Assembly: GCF_015330165.1 (NCBI RefSeq)
Contig: NZ_JADDXT010000002.1
Location: 2,817,646-2,881,645 of the forward strand
DNA from: Zobellia roscoffensis
GTDB taxonomy: Bacteria > Bacteroidota > Bacteroidia > Flavobacteriales > Flavobacteriaceae
Direction: 5' to 3'
DNA length: 64,000 bases
Part shown: positions 8,421-18,236 of the stretch, one piece after another
How positions within the stretch are numbered: the stretch's first letter is position 1
How the letters are laid out: every line of letters begins with the position of its first letter
Program-made: the position numbers and the translations under genes
The notes under the pieces: generated by a model
The model's database searches: none
Seen by the model: only the letters and a program-made list of their open reading frames with translations
Told to the model about the DNA's origin: nothing

Positions 8421-10889
8421 TTAAAACTTAAAAGTGTAATTAATAGATGGTATCAGCATAAGTACAGATGTTCGTATCAATTCCTTTTCAATCGGTTTTG
8501 GGGCATAAGAGTCATAATTTTTATCTTCAATAGTGTATATAAAAGGGTTTCTTCTTGCGTAAGAATTGTAAAGTAACACTCCCCAAATACGTTCCCTATT
8601 CTTCTTTTTCTTTTTATGAAATTGGATTCCTAAATCTAACCTATGGCTTGTTTCTCCGCGAAAATTATTGCGTTGGGTGGTAAAATCTTCCGTACCAGTG
8701 AAGCTGCTATACATGTCATTGTTGAAAATGGGGAAATCTACAGCATTGGCTATACGCTGCTGGTTGGGCAAGGTGTAGTTGTTACCTGTTGATAGTACCC
8801 AAGTACCTGATAGGGTTATTTTTTCATTTGGCTTATAAATTCCTACTAATGATATATCGTGCCTACGATCATAACGGTCATAAAATTTATTACCTAGGTT
8901 TAATTCATCAAACTGACGTTCAGACCATGATAATGTATAGCCGAGCCAACCGGTTAAGGGGCCGGTCTGCTTTCTAAAAAGTATTTCTGCGCCATAGGCC
9001 CAGCCTTGTCCCGAAGTAATATTTTCTTCCCAATTAGTATTCTTGCCGGTTTCAAAGTCATCAATAGCTAAGAAAGAGGCTCCTTCTTTATAAGCAATAA
9101 CATCATCTAAGGTCTTGTAATAGCCTTCAAGAGTTACGGAATAGTCTTTGTCAAAGAAATCTTTGGCAACACCAATAGCAAGCTGTTGGGAGGTCTGTGG
9201 TTTTATATTATCAGTAGATGATACCCATAAATCTGTAGGCAAACCAATACCCGAGCTAGATAAGAGATGAATGTATTGGTTCATACGAGAATAAGAGGCC
9301 TTAAACGCAAGGTCTGGCTTCATGTTATAAGATAGTGCTAACCTCGGTTCTGGGTTAATGTAATGTTTGTCTTTGTAATTGAAATAGCTGAGCCTAATAC
9401 CAGGTGATAAACTTAACTTGTCGGTAAGTTTCCAATCATCTTCTACATATACAGCCCCTTCAAAAGAATTCAGTTCTTGTTCTTTATCTATGTCTGAGTT
9501 AAATTCGTCTTTGAGTAACAAGCGCTGCGGTGTAAAGTTATGTCGGGTTGCATTGGCGCCAAATCTAATAGTATGCTTGCTGTTGGGGTAATAATCAAAA
9601 TCAGTCTTTAATGTGTAATCATTAATGCCTGAGCTGCTTTTGAAGAGGTATTGTTGGTCTTCAAAATCTTCTTCTATTAACAGCTTAAATTTATAGTTGC
9701 TGAAAATAAGTGAAGTGTTAGAGAAAAGCTTGTTGTTAAATTGGTGATTCCAACGAAGGGTAGAGGTGATGTTTCCCCATTGCAGTCTAGATTTATCTTT
9801 ATCGCCATCATTATAAACACTGTTGTCATAGAACTTATCTTGCCCAAAGTAATTACTCCAGAACAATTTGTCTTTGGGGCTGAATATATGGTGAATCTTA
9901 AAGTTGAAATCTGTGAAATAATACCCTGTTCTATTTCCTTTCTTACTTTCTATAAAGGGACGTGCCATAATATCTGCATAGGTACGGCGTCCACTGGCTA
10001 TAAAAGAGGTTTTTCCTTTATTGATAGGGCCTTCAAGTAGGGCAGAAGAGGATATAAGACCTATGTTGACTTTGCCAGATAGCTTTTCTTTATTACCATC
10101 TTTCATATCCAATTTAATAACGGAGGATAACCGTCCGCCAAATCTAGCGGGAAAACCACCTTTGAACGCTTCTACAGATTTAATGGCATCACCATTAAAG
10201 ACCGAGAAAAAGCCAAAAAGGTGGTTGGAGTTGTAAACAACGGCATCATCTAAGATAATTAGGTTTTGGTCCGGTGTGCCACCACGAACAAAGAAACCGG
10301 AACTACCTTCTGAGCCGCCTTGAATACCTGGCATGAGTTGCAAAGTTTTAAGAACATCCTTTTCGCCTAACAAGGCGGGTATGTCTTGAATGTCTGCAGG
10401 TTTTATTTGAACGGTACTCATTTGGGTAACCTTGCTCTCCCTTATTCTTTCATCTGCAGTAACAACTACTTCATCAAGATTCTCAGAAGAAGGTTTTAAT
10501 GCAATCGATAAAATTTTGTCTTCCATTAAATTTACTTGTCGCCTTTCACTTCCAAAACCAATGTATGAAATAATGATTTCGTGATTTCCTTCGGGAAGAG
10601 TTAAAGAGAAAAATCCATAGTCATTTGTTGTGGTGCCTAATTTTAATTCGGGTACATAAATGGAAACTCCCAAGAGATGTTCTCCGCTTCCACTTTCAGT
10701 AATGTACCCACTAATGGTATATTTTTTTTCGGCTTGATTGAGAGTTTGGTGATTGCTTTTAAAAATTAAAAGTGGTCCAATATTTTTGTGAATTCCACTT
10801 TTGGGCTTGCAAGTAGGTCTGCTCATTTTTGCTTGACCTTGATGAAATAATACAAGAAAAAATGAGGTACAGTAGATAGTTTTTTTCAA
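8421..10889 (-). CDS. TonB-dependent outer-membrane receptor with N-terminal carboxypeptidase-regulatory-like domain
   Basis: An 822-residue TonB-dependent receptor. After a signal sequence, a carboxypeptidase-regulatory-like beta-sandwich covers about residues 56-140. The plug domain (about 160-265) shows GGSEGSSGFFVRGGTPDQN, ILDDAVVYN and GGFPARFGGRLSS. The remainder is a 22-strand-type barrel ending in aromatic NYTFKF, as outer-membrane proteins do. It is the first gene of a two-gene operon with the DUF4249 lipoprotein. There is no SusD homologue and no glycan gene beside it, so import of a siderophore, peptide or other small ligand is as likely as sugar import. A 597-bp divergent region separates it from guaA. 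Confidence 0.93.
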   Translation of the reverse strand: MKKTIYCTSFFLVLFHQGQAKMSRPTCKPKSGIHKNIGPLLIFKSNHQTLNQAEKKYTISGYITESGSGEHLLGVSIYVPELKLGTTTNDYGFFSLTLPEGNHEIIISYIGFGSERRQVNLMEDKILSIALKPSSENLDEVVVTADERIRESKVTQMSTVQIKPADIQDIPALLGEKDVLKTLQLMPGIQGGSEGSSGFFVRGGTPDQNLIILDDAVVYNSNHLFGFFSVFNGDAIKSVEAFKGGFPARFGGRLSSVIKLDMKDGNKEKLSGKVNIGLISSSALLEGPINKGKTSFIASGRRTYADIMARPFIESKKGNRTGYYFTDFNFKIHHIFSPKDKLFWSNYFGQDKFYDNSVYNDGDKDKSRLQWGNITSTLRWNHQFNNKLFSNTSLIFSNYKFKLLIEEDFEDQQYLFKSSSGINDYTLKTDFDYYPNSKHTIRFGANATRHNFTPQRLLLKDEFNSDIDKEQELNSFEGAVYVEDDWKLTDKLSLSPGIRLSYFNYKDKHYINPEPRLALSYNMKPDLAFKASYSRMNQYIHLLSSSGIGLPTDLWVSSTDNIKPQTSQQLAIGVAKDFFDKDYSVTLEGYYKTLDDVIAYKEGASFLAIDDFETGKNTNWEENITSGQGWAYGAEILFRKQTGPLTGWLGYTLSWSERQFDELNLGNKFYDRYDRRHDISLVGIYKPNEKITLSGTWVLSTGNNYTLPNQQRIANAVDFPIFNNDMYSSFTGTEDFTTQRNNFRGETSHRLDLGIQFHKKKKKNRERIWGVLLYNSYARRNPFIYTIEDKNYDSYAPKPIEKELIRTSVLMLIPSINYTFKF

Positions 10890-11456
10890 GATATGTTCGT
10901 TTTTTGATTGATGTAATCACTGCTTTTATACACTGATGAAATGTTGATGAAGCAGTAAATTCTTACGCAAGAAAGTCATAATCATTAGAGGAGGCTGTTA
11001 ACGAAAAGATAAATAAAAATGAGACAAAGAAAGACACCTAATAGTGATTCGATTTTTGAAAGATAAAAATTTAAAATCCAGATTTAAGAGGGTAAATGAG
11101 CTGTATTTTATTAAAATTAACATAATTTAACATTTTGTAGGAATTTATTTAAAACATTTAAAACCAGAGTTTTATTATTTTTTATATGAAGTTATTATTT
11201 ATATTTAGTGAATTTGGGTAAAAATGAGTGTTTTGGTGTGATTTCCTTGGTTAATTCTCGAAAAAAATCACTCAAAAGTGAGCTACGTGAGTTTTTTGGA
11301 TTGATAAATGTTGAGGTTAAAGTTTTCATAACGGGATGATATTCTAGCTTGTTTGTAGGAATTGATGATGTGTTTTAGCCTGTCCTCTACTGTCTTATTT
11401 CTGTTGTTTTTAACGATTGTTAAAAAACAGATTATAAATATGGGTAAAGAGTCTTT
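10890..11456. other. Long divergent intergenic region between TonB receptor operon and guaA
   Basis: About 570 bases without a convincing gene on either strand. It is AT-rich with long A/T runs (for example 11101-11200). Short imperfect repeats of GTGAG/CTCAC type lie around 11270-11295. I see no TAnnTTTG element directed at the TonB receptor and no RNA gene. The size suggests a long leader or a regulated promoter for the receptor operon. Confidence 0.5.
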
Positions 11457-11483
11457 TTGAGCGAACGGAATTTGCTATTTTTG
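11457..11483 (+). promoter_or_regulatory. guaA promoter (TTG and TATTTTTG), possibly leaderless
   Basis: TATTTTTG at 11476-11483 is an exact TAnnTTTG match and a TTG lies 16 bases upstream (slightly short of the usual 17-20). The -7 element ends three bases before the guaA ATG, so transcription would begin at or next to the start codon. Confidence 0.5.
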
Positions 11484-11486
11484 GCC

Positions 11487-13019
11487 ATGCAAAACAACGT
11501 CCTTATCCTAGACTTCGGTTCTCAGTATACACAGCTCATCGCTAGAAGGGTTAGAGAACTCAATATTTATTGTGAAATAAAGCCATATAACAAGCTTCCA
11601 GACGATTTATCGTCCTATAAAGCGGTGATTCTATCAGGTTCTCCGTTTTCGGTGCGGGCAGATGATGCACCGCATCCTGATCTGTCGCAAATAAGAGGTA
11701 AGAAGCCCTTATTAGCTGTTTGTTATGGTGCCCAATACCTAGCTCACTTTGGTGGAGGTAATGTTGCTCCATCGAACACAAGAGAATATGGTCGTGCAAA
11801 TTTATCATACATAAAACCAGAGGAAGCTTTTTTTGAAGGTGTTTCAGAAGGAAGTCAAGTATGGATGAGTCATAGTGATACCATTCAAAAACTGCCTGAG
11901 AAAGGTGTTGTTTTGGCTAGCACAAACGATGTTAAACACGCTGCGTATAAAATTGAAGACGAGAGTACTTATGCTATTCAATTTCATCCAGAGGTTTATC
12001 ACTCTAAAGATGGTAAAAAAATACTCCAAAACTTCTTGGTAAACATTGCAGATGTTGCGCAAACTTGGACGCCAGATGCGTTTGTAGATTTGACGGTCGC
12101 TGAGTTGAAACAGAAGATCGGAGATGATAAAGTGGTGCTAGGTTTGTCTGGGGGAGTGGATTCCACAGTTGCAGCTGTACTGCTTCATAAGGCTATAGGA
12201 AAGAACCTCTACTGTATCTTTGTTAACAATGGTCTTCTTAGAAAGAATGAGTTTCAAGACGTTCTAGATCAATATGAGCATATGGGGCTTAATGTAAAAG
12301 GTGTTGATGCTTCGGCACGCTTTTTGGATGCTCTTGCTGGGGAAAGTGATCCTGAAAAGAAACGTAAGATTATTGGAAAGGTATTTATAGATGTTTTTGA
12401 TGACGAAGCCCATCTTGTAAAAGATGTTAAGTGGCTGGCACAAGGAACTATATATCCAGATGTAATTGAGTCTGTTTCTGCAACGGGCGGTCCATCGGCA
12501 ACAATAAAGAGTCATCATAATGTAGGTGGTTTACCTGATTATATGAAGCTGAAAGTAGTTGAGCCATTGAGAATGTTATTTAAGGATGAAGTTCGCCGTG
12601 TGGGTAAGAGCATGGCCATTGGTGATGAGCGATTAGGGAGACACCCATTTCCAGGGCCTGGACTAGCAATTCGTATTTTGGGTGACATTACGCCAGAAAA
12701 GGTGTCTATACTACAGGAGGTAGATCATATTTTCATACAAGGCTTACGTGATTGGGGTCTTTATGATAAGGTTTGGCAGGCCGGAGCCATGCTTTTACCC
12801 GTAAATAGTGTAGGGGTTATGGGTGATGAGCGCACTTATGAAAAATGCGTAGCTTTGCGAGCCGTAGAAAGTACGGACGGGATGACTGCTGACTGGGTGA
12901 ATTTACCATACGAGTTCTTACAAAAGACATCAAACGATATTATCAACAAAGTGCCAGGTGTAAACAGAGTTGTTTACGATATAAGCTCAAAACCACCGGC
13001 AACCATTGAATGGGAATAA
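11487..13019 (+). CDS. guaA: Glutamine-hydrolysing GMP synthase GuaA
   Basis: A 510-residue cytosolic enzyme that converts XMP to GMP using ATP and glutamine. The N-terminal class I glutamine amidotransferase domain has its catalytic Cys79 in AVCYGAQ and its His in IQFHPEVYHS. The ATP-pyrophosphatase domain carries the P-loop GLSGGVDST (about residues 219-227). The C-terminal dimerisation domain ends in the typical KPPATIEWE. The ATG at 11487 (MQNNVLILDFGSQ) is preferred over the in-frame TTG at 11457 because homology begins here and the promoter overlaps the extension. The stop is two bases before the next ATG, so the LysM gene is probably co-transcribed. Confidence 0.97.
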   Translation: MQNNVLILDFGSQYTQLIARRVRELNIYCEIKPYNKLPDDLSSYKAVILSGSPFSVRADDAPHPDLSQIRGKKPLLAVCYGAQYLAHFGGGNVAPSNTREYGRANLSYIKPEEAFFEGVSEGSQVWMSHSDTIQKLPEKGVVLASTNDVKHAAYKIEDESTYAIQFHPEVYHSKDGKKILQNFLVNIADVAQTWTPDAFVDLTVAELKQKIGDDKVVLGLSGGVDSTVAAVLLHKAIGKNLYCIFVNNGLLRKNEFQDVLDQYEHMGLNVKGVDASARFLDALAGESDPEKKRKIIGKVFIDVFDDEAHLVKDVKWLAQGTIYPDVIESVSATGGPSATIKSHHNVGGLPDYMKLKVVEPLRMLFKDEVRRVGKSMAIGDERLGRHPFPGPGLAIRILGDITPEKVSILQEVDHIFIQGLRDWGLYDKVWQAGAMLLPVNSVGVMGDERTYEKCVALRAVESTDGMTADWVNLPYEFLQKTSNDIINKVPGVNRVVYDISSKPPATIEWE

Positions 13020-13021
13020 AT

Positions 13022-15202
13022 ATGAATCAATTTTTTAAAGTTAGTCTAACATTTATACTGTTTGTTTTAGTAGCGTGTAAAGTGTCTGCTCAGAAGTTTA
13101 CAACCCATGCTGTTAAGAAGGGTGAGACCTTAGAAAGCATAGCAAAACAGTACCGGGTAGATGCTCAGACCATTCTTAAACTAAATAAGGAAGTAAGAAG
13201 AGGTGATGACTTGAGAGTGAATACTATATTGGTTATACCAAAAGATAGTAAAGCTAAAGCAGTTGCGTCAGAATCGACTAGAAATGTAGAAAGTACTACA
13301 GTGGCTGCCGCTGTTAAAAATGGGGTTGATGAAGAGCAGGAAGAGCCTATTGGCTTTACATCATATCGTGTTAAAAAGAAGGAGACTTTATATAGTATAG
13401 CAAAGCGATTTCACATTACGGAGGAGGCTATTAAAAAGTACAATCCAGATTTGTACTCTTCACAGTTGAAGAAAAAGATGACTTTGAAGATTCCAAAATA
13501 CCGTAGAGTAAAACCGGAAGAGGAAATAGTTATTGATGAAAACGATTTTGAAACTTATCAAGTAGCTCCCAAAGAAACTAGATGGAGTATTGCTTATAAA
13601 TATGGCATTACTGTAGATAGTATGGTTGTTTTAAATCCTGAACTTTCTGGGTCAAATGATTATTTGGCAGTAGGGCAAGAATTGAGGTTGCCAAAAATAG
13701 CAGGGAGTACGGTTGAAAATCAAGAAACACAGTTGTACACGTCATATACGGTTCCTCCAAAAATGAATTTCTTTCAATTGGAACAGAAATTTGGTGTGAA
13801 GTCAGATGAAATTGTTCGTTTGAATCCGGAGATTACAGAAAGAGGCGGACTTAAAGAAGGTATGGTAATACGCATTCCTCAAGCTAAGGCTGATAGTGGT
13901 GAAATTAATACGGAGAATTTTAATTTCTATGAGGTAAAACCAAAACAGACAGAATTCTCTCTTACCCGTAAGTTTGGAATTACTTATAAAGAGCTATTAA
14001 CATTAAATCCTGATTTGGCTCAAGGGTTAAAAGCGGGTATGATTTTAAAATTACCAAAAGAACAAGAGGGTAATTTTGAAGTTCGCAATTCATTGGTTTT
14101 GGATAAAATCAACCTTTTAGATAGTATCAATGTAGGGAACAGACCAAAATTGATGTTTCTTTTGCCTTTCAGGTTAGATAAGTTAGATTTAAGTGATAAG
14201 GAGCGTGTTGCCACTATTATTGATAAAAGAAACAGCTTAAAATATAGTTTAGGACTTTATTCAGGAGCTTTAGTAGCTATAGATTCTATTGCGGACCTTG
14301 GTGTATCTGTAGATGTTAAGACTTTTGATAACCAATTGAATCTTGCCAGAACAAAAGAGATTTTACAGCAAGAAAACCTTTTAAGTTATAGTGCTATTGT
14401 GGGCCCATTAGATATGCCGTCCTTGAAAGAAACGGCAGTAAGGGCTAGTGGTAAGAATGTACCTTTGGTGGCGCCTATTCCAGCTAAGAGCGATTTAAGC
14501 CTATCTAATGTATTCTTTTCCTATACTTCGGATGAGGTACTTCGTGATCGGATGATTGGCTATGTACAGGGTAAAATGGTAGACCAGCATGTTATCATCA
14601 TTGCAGATGATAAGAATAAAGCGGTTCAGGCGCAGTTAATGGCTGGTTTTCCAGAATCTGATACTTTGCAGGTAGCTCAGGAGGAGAAAAATATTGGAAT
14701 TGATATTAAGAAGTTAACCGAGCTTCTCTCGGAAGAGGGAGATAATTGGGTGTTTGTAGAGACAGATAATTTTAAATTGGTGTCTAGTGTAACTTCTATT
14801 TTGAATTCAATGAATACCGAAGACATAAAAGTACGCATGTTTACGACTAACAAGAATAGTGCTTTTGATAATGAAGTGATTAGTAATGCTCATTTGTCTA
14901 ACCTTCATTTTACATATCCATCAGTGTATAAAATGGGGTCTAATGATTCATTTACTAAGCGCTATGAAAAACGTTTTGGAAGCACGCCAGATAGGTACGC
15001 TGTTCGTGGTTTTGATATAACCTATGACCTCTTGTTGAAGTTGGCTTATAAGAATAATCTAATAGAGGCTTCTAAGATAATTGGTGAGACGGAATACTCA
15101 GGTAACAAGTTTGATTATGAAAAGGTGGGTGCTTCAGGGTATTTCAATCAGTCGTCATACATTCTTAAGTTTGAAGACCTTCGTATAAAGCAGGCTGAGT
15201 AA
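13022..15202 (+). CDS. Five-LysM protein with C-terminal type 1 periplasmic-binding-like domain
   Basis: A 726-residue envelope protein. The signal peptide may end at a lipobox (LVAC, Cys19) or be cut after VSAQ. Five LysM-type peptidoglycan-binding repeats follow, at about residues 24-75, 110-160, 178-230, 236-290 and 298-345. The first two are canonical (KKGETLESIAKQY and KKKETLYSIAKRF); the later ones are more diverged. From about residue 370 a domain resembling amino-acid ABC-transporter substrate-binding proteins (SYSAIVGPLDM, VPLVAPIP, GFDITYDLLLKLA) runs to the end. No transporter genes are near. It starts two bases after guaA. It may bind peptidoglycan and sense or tether something in the periplasm; the ligand is unknown. 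Confidence 0.85.
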   Translation: MNQFFKVSLTFILFVLVACKVSAQKFTTHAVKKGETLESIAKQYRVDAQTILKLNKEVRRGDDLRVNTILVIPKDSKAKAVASESTRNVESTTVAAAVKNGVDEEQEEPIGFTSYRVKKKETLYSIAKRFHITEEAIKKYNPDLYSSQLKKKMTLKIPKYRRVKPEEEIVIDENDFETYQVAPKETRWSIAYKYGITVDSMVVLNPELSGSNDYLAVGQELRLPKIAGSTVENQETQLYTSYTVPPKMNFFQLEQKFGVKSDEIVRLNPEITERGGLKEGMVIRIPQAKADSGEINTENFNFYEVKPKQTEFSLTRKFGITYKELLTLNPDLAQGLKAGMILKLPKEQEGNFEVRNSLVLDKINLLDSINVGNRPKLMFLLPFRLDKLDLSDKERVATIIDKRNSLKYSLGLYSGALVAIDSIADLGVSVDVKTFDNQLNLARTKEILQQENLLSYSAIVGPLDMPSLKETAVRASGKNVPLVAPIPAKSDLSLSNVFFSYTSDEVLRDRMIGYVQGKMVDQHVIIIADDKNKAVQAQLMAGFPESDTLQVAQEEKNIGIDIKKLTELLSEEGDNWVFVETDNFKLVSSVTSILNSMNTEDIKVRMFTTNKNSAFDNEVISNAHLSNLHFTYPSVYKMGSNDSFTKRYEKRFGSTPDRYAVRGFDITYDLLLKLAYKNNLIEASKIIGETEYSGNKFDYEKVGASGYFNQSSYILKFEDLRIKQAE

Positions 15203-15288
15203 TTTTGTAAATTAATTTCGTTTTTGAACGAGGTAGTACTAACTTAGGGCTTACGAATAGAACGATTAATTCCAAACCCAATTTTAGT

Positions 15289-15693
15289 ATGACATCAAAA
15301 GTAACCTACAACGGAGATTTACGAACCACTTGCGAGCATATGCGCTCTGGTGATACTTTTATTACGGATGCACCTGTAGATAATAATGGTCTTGGGCAAG
15401 CTTTTTCTCCAACGGATACCGTAGCTACCGGATTAGGGAGTTGCATGATTACCATGATGGGAATCAAAGCAAAAGGACTTGATGTGAATTTAAAAGGTTC
15501 TACTGTAGAAATCAAGAAACATATGGCGGCTGGACCTAGACGAATCTCTAAAATTGAAGCGAAGCTAGTTTTACCATCTAACATTTCTGATAAGAACAGA
15601 AAAATTTTAGAGCATACGGCTATGACTTGCCCTGTGCATTATAGTTTGCATCCAGATATAGAAAAGGTAATTACGTTTAATTGGGAGCTTTAA
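15289..15693 (+). CDS. OsmC/Ohr family protein
   Basis: A 134-residue cytosolic protein of the OsmC superfamily, typically thiol-dependent hydroperoxide reductases. The two redox-active cysteines are present: Cys52 in TGLGSCMITMMG and Cys114 in AMTCPVHYSL. The length fits the YhfA-like OsmC branch. It overlaps the following gene by 13 bases. Together with bshC it hints at low-molecular-weight thiol chemistry, but no direct link is visible. Confidence 0.88.
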   Translation: MTSKVTYNGDLRTTCEHMRSGDTFITDAPVDNNGLGQAFSPTDTVATGLGSCMITMMGIKAKGLDVNLKGSTVEIKKHMAAGPRRISKIEAKLVLPSNISDKNRKILEHTAMTCPVHYSLHPDIEKVITFNWEL

Positions 15694-16229
15694 AATACGG
15701 TCTTTGGGCGTTATGTCTGTGTGTTTGTAGTGTGGTTTCTTCTCAAGAGGAAGAAGTGATACTTTGGAATGCGGATAGAAAACTACAATGGTCAGATTTT
15801 AAAGGAAGCTATTTTAAGACGGAATGGGCCGCGGCAACTACCGCCAGTGGTATAAGTTATTCTTTTACGTCTTTTAAAAAGGAAGGTCAATTGTATTTGG
15901 ATTTTGTGGTGCAGAGCGAGTTTTATCCGAACAAATCATGGTATAGACCAGAGTTGTGCAATTCGGTTATTCTAAGCCACGAACAATTACACTTTGATAT
16001 ATCTGAGCTCTATGCCCGGAAAATGCGAGAACGATTAGCTAAAGCTCAATTTACAATGAATGCAAAAGCGGAGGTCAGAGCTATTTACAAGACAGTTTTG
16101 AAAGAGCTGAGTGATTTTCAAAATAAATACGATAGGGAAACAAACTTTTCTAGGGATTTACACAAGCAATTGCTTTGGAACAAACAAATTGAAGCAGCTC
16201 TTAAAGAAGAAAAGCCTTCTCAAGATTAA
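15681..16229 (+). CDS. DUF922-like secreted putative zinc protease, TTG start
   Basis: A 182-residue exported protein. A signal peptide (GLWALCLCVCSVVSSQ) is followed by WNADRKLQWSDFKG, which is typical of DUF922-type proteins, and by an HExxH zinc motif, HEQLH, at residues 100-104. Members are regarded as possible zinc proteases with unknown substrates. The start is TTG at 15681; the nearby ATG at about 15715 is out of frame, and the signal peptide requires the upstream start. It overlaps the osmC stop, so translation is probably coupled. Its stop codon lies inside a strong terminator hairpin. Confidence 0.75.
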   Translation: MGALKYGLWALCLCVCSVVSSQEEEVILWNADRKLQWSDFKGSYFKTEWAAATTASGISYSFTSFKKEGQLYLDFVVQSEFYPNKSWYRPELCNSVILSHEQLHFDISELYARKMRERLAKAQFTMNAKAEVRAIYKTVLKELSDFQNKYDRETNFSRDLHKQLLWNKQIEAALKEEKPSQD

Positions 16230-16250
16230 ATCTTGAGAAGGCTTTTTTTT
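16212..16250 (+). terminator. Rho-independent terminator overlapping the end of the DUF922-like gene
   Basis: The arms AAGCCTTCTCAAGA (16212-16225) and TCTTGAGAAGGCTT (16231-16244) pair perfectly over 14 bp around a 5-base loop, followed by Ts to 16250. The stop codon of the upstream gene lies in the loop. The minus strand is also T-rich past the stem, so it may serve the converging gene at 16267 too. Confidence 0.9.
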
Positions 16251-16266
16251 AATAGTATCCGTTATT

Positions 16267-16803
16267 CTAGAATCTGAAAGAAGCTCCCAGTGTTAAGAAA
16301 GCAACGCCATAGCCTGCTTCCGCAAAACCGGCAATGCTATCTGTAAAGTACCAACGGCCCCCCACAAAAGCTGTAGCGCCTGGTCTGCTGCTTATATCTC
16401 CAAATTCATCTCCTCCTAAAATTCTCATAGAAAGCATGGCTCCACCATACACATCAAGGTTGTCTATATCCAAACCGGTATAGTGGTATGCGCCGCGAAC
16501 TCCTATTGTGGTATATGACCAGCTGTAATCTGCATTTGCAAAGGCATAATCATAAGTAAAACGTTTGTATCCAATATAACCTCCTAAGCTCACTACGCCT
16601 GGACCAGGAACATTCCAAACGCCTCTTTCGTAGCTGGCGCTAAATACAGGGCTCGCGGTAGAGGTGCTGTATCCTCCATAATAACCGCCAAGTCCAATAC
16701 CGGCATTAATTACATTAGTACCTTGTTCAAATTCTTGTGCATTGGCAAAAGAAACCGTTAGAAAAGTAAGGGCTAGATAAATAATCGTTTTTTTCATTTT
16801 CAT
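16267..16803 (-). CDS. Small outer-membrane beta-barrel protein
   Basis: A 178-residue protein with a signal peptide (KKTIIYLALTFLTVSFANAQ) and a Gly/Tyr-rich alternating pattern ending in TLGASFRF with terminal Phe, as in outer-membrane barrels. It resembles the 8-strand OmpX/OprF-N type. A second in-frame Met at residue 3 is an equally possible start. It is the last gene of the leftward cluster that begins at 19855, but a 133-bp gap separates it from its upstream neighbour. Its function is unknown. Confidence 0.75.
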   Translation of the reverse strand: MKMKKTIIYLALTFLTVSFANAQEFEQGTNVINAGIGLGGYYGGYSTSTASPVFSASYERGVWNVPGPGVVSLGGYIGYKRFTYDYAFANADYSWSYTTIGVRGAYHYTGLDIDNLDVYGGAMLSMRILGGDEFGDISSRPGATAFVGGRWYFTDSIAGFAEAGYGVAFLTLGASFRF

Positions 16804-16936
16804 GTAATTGAAATTTAAAAATCTTTAATGGTTAAATTATTTAGTATAAAAATTTTGCTCTCATTTGATTGGGTAAATATCTTAATTATTTTAACATTTT
16901 AACTACTTTTTTATATTATTTGATTTTAAGTTACTT

Positions 16937-17458
16937 CTAGTCAGCGGGCTGTACTACAATCATATCATTTCCCATCTGTACCATTTTAAAGGCAGCCCGT
17001 ACTTCAGTAGTTACATTTTGCCAAAGAGCATCTGCACCGTCTTTGTATTCAGCGGTAATCGTTACACTGTTGTCCCTAAAATTTTTATTAGGATTTTTAA
17101 CTCCTCGTATTTCTGTGATTTGTTCGTAAAGGGCGTTTAAATTAGGGTCGTCGTAAGTGATGGGCTGTATACCAATGTTGATTACCCCTTTAGCAGCTTT
17201 TTCCTTTCCTGAACCAAAAAGTGAACCAAGTTCTTTTAAGGTTTCCTTAGTATTGGAGACTGTACCTTTAACAGCTTCGGCAGTATTTGCCGATGTCTCG
17301 TTAATCTCCCCTGAAGCTTGGTTTATTTTATCGACCTCTTTAATTGAACTTTTTTCTTTGGTGGTCTCTGGTTGCCCATTGCTATCTTGTGCAAGCAGAT
17401 GGTTTGCGTTTAAGAGGAAGACAAAAATAAGTGCGAATAGTGCTTTTGTTGTTTTCAT
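16937..17458 (-). CDS. Secreted protein of unknown function
   Basis: A 173-residue protein with a signal peptide ending in LLAQ. The mature N-terminal half (about 25-85) is polar and Thr/Ser/Glu-rich, probably helical or disordered. The C-terminal part (about 92-173) has IGIQPITYDDPNLNALYEQITEIRGVKN and may be a small alpha/beta domain. I do not recognise the family. It lies 49 bases downstream of the poly-Asp lipoprotein and is probably in the same transcript. Confidence 0.65.
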   Translation of the reverse strand: MKTTKALFALIFVFLLNANHLLAQDSNGQPETTKEKSSIKEVDKINQASGEINETSANTAEAVKGTVSNTKETLKELGSLFGSGKEKAAKGVINIGIQPITYDDPNLNALYEQITEIRGVKNPNKNFRDNSVTITAEYKDGADALWQNVTTEVRAAFKMVQMGNDMIVVQPAD

Positions 17459-17507
17459 TTTTTCTGATTTTAAGGTTTAAGTTCTGATGAGGACTTTATA
17501 TTTTAGG

Positions 17508-18164
<657 letters not shown>

Positions 18165-18236
18165 TTTATAACGTTCAGGGTTGTTAAATTCTGTTGTATG
18201 CTGTACAAACAAAAAAATGTTTGTTGGTCTTGAAGA

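Noticed and set aside
11265..11305. GTGAG/CTCAC repeats followed by Ts upstream of guaA as a terminator
   Set aside because: The possible stem has only four to five pairs and no gene ends nearby.
11457..11486. Upstream TTG start for guaA
   Set aside because: The ten extra codons overlap the promoter element and are not part of the GuaA family, which begins at MQNNVLILDFGSQ.
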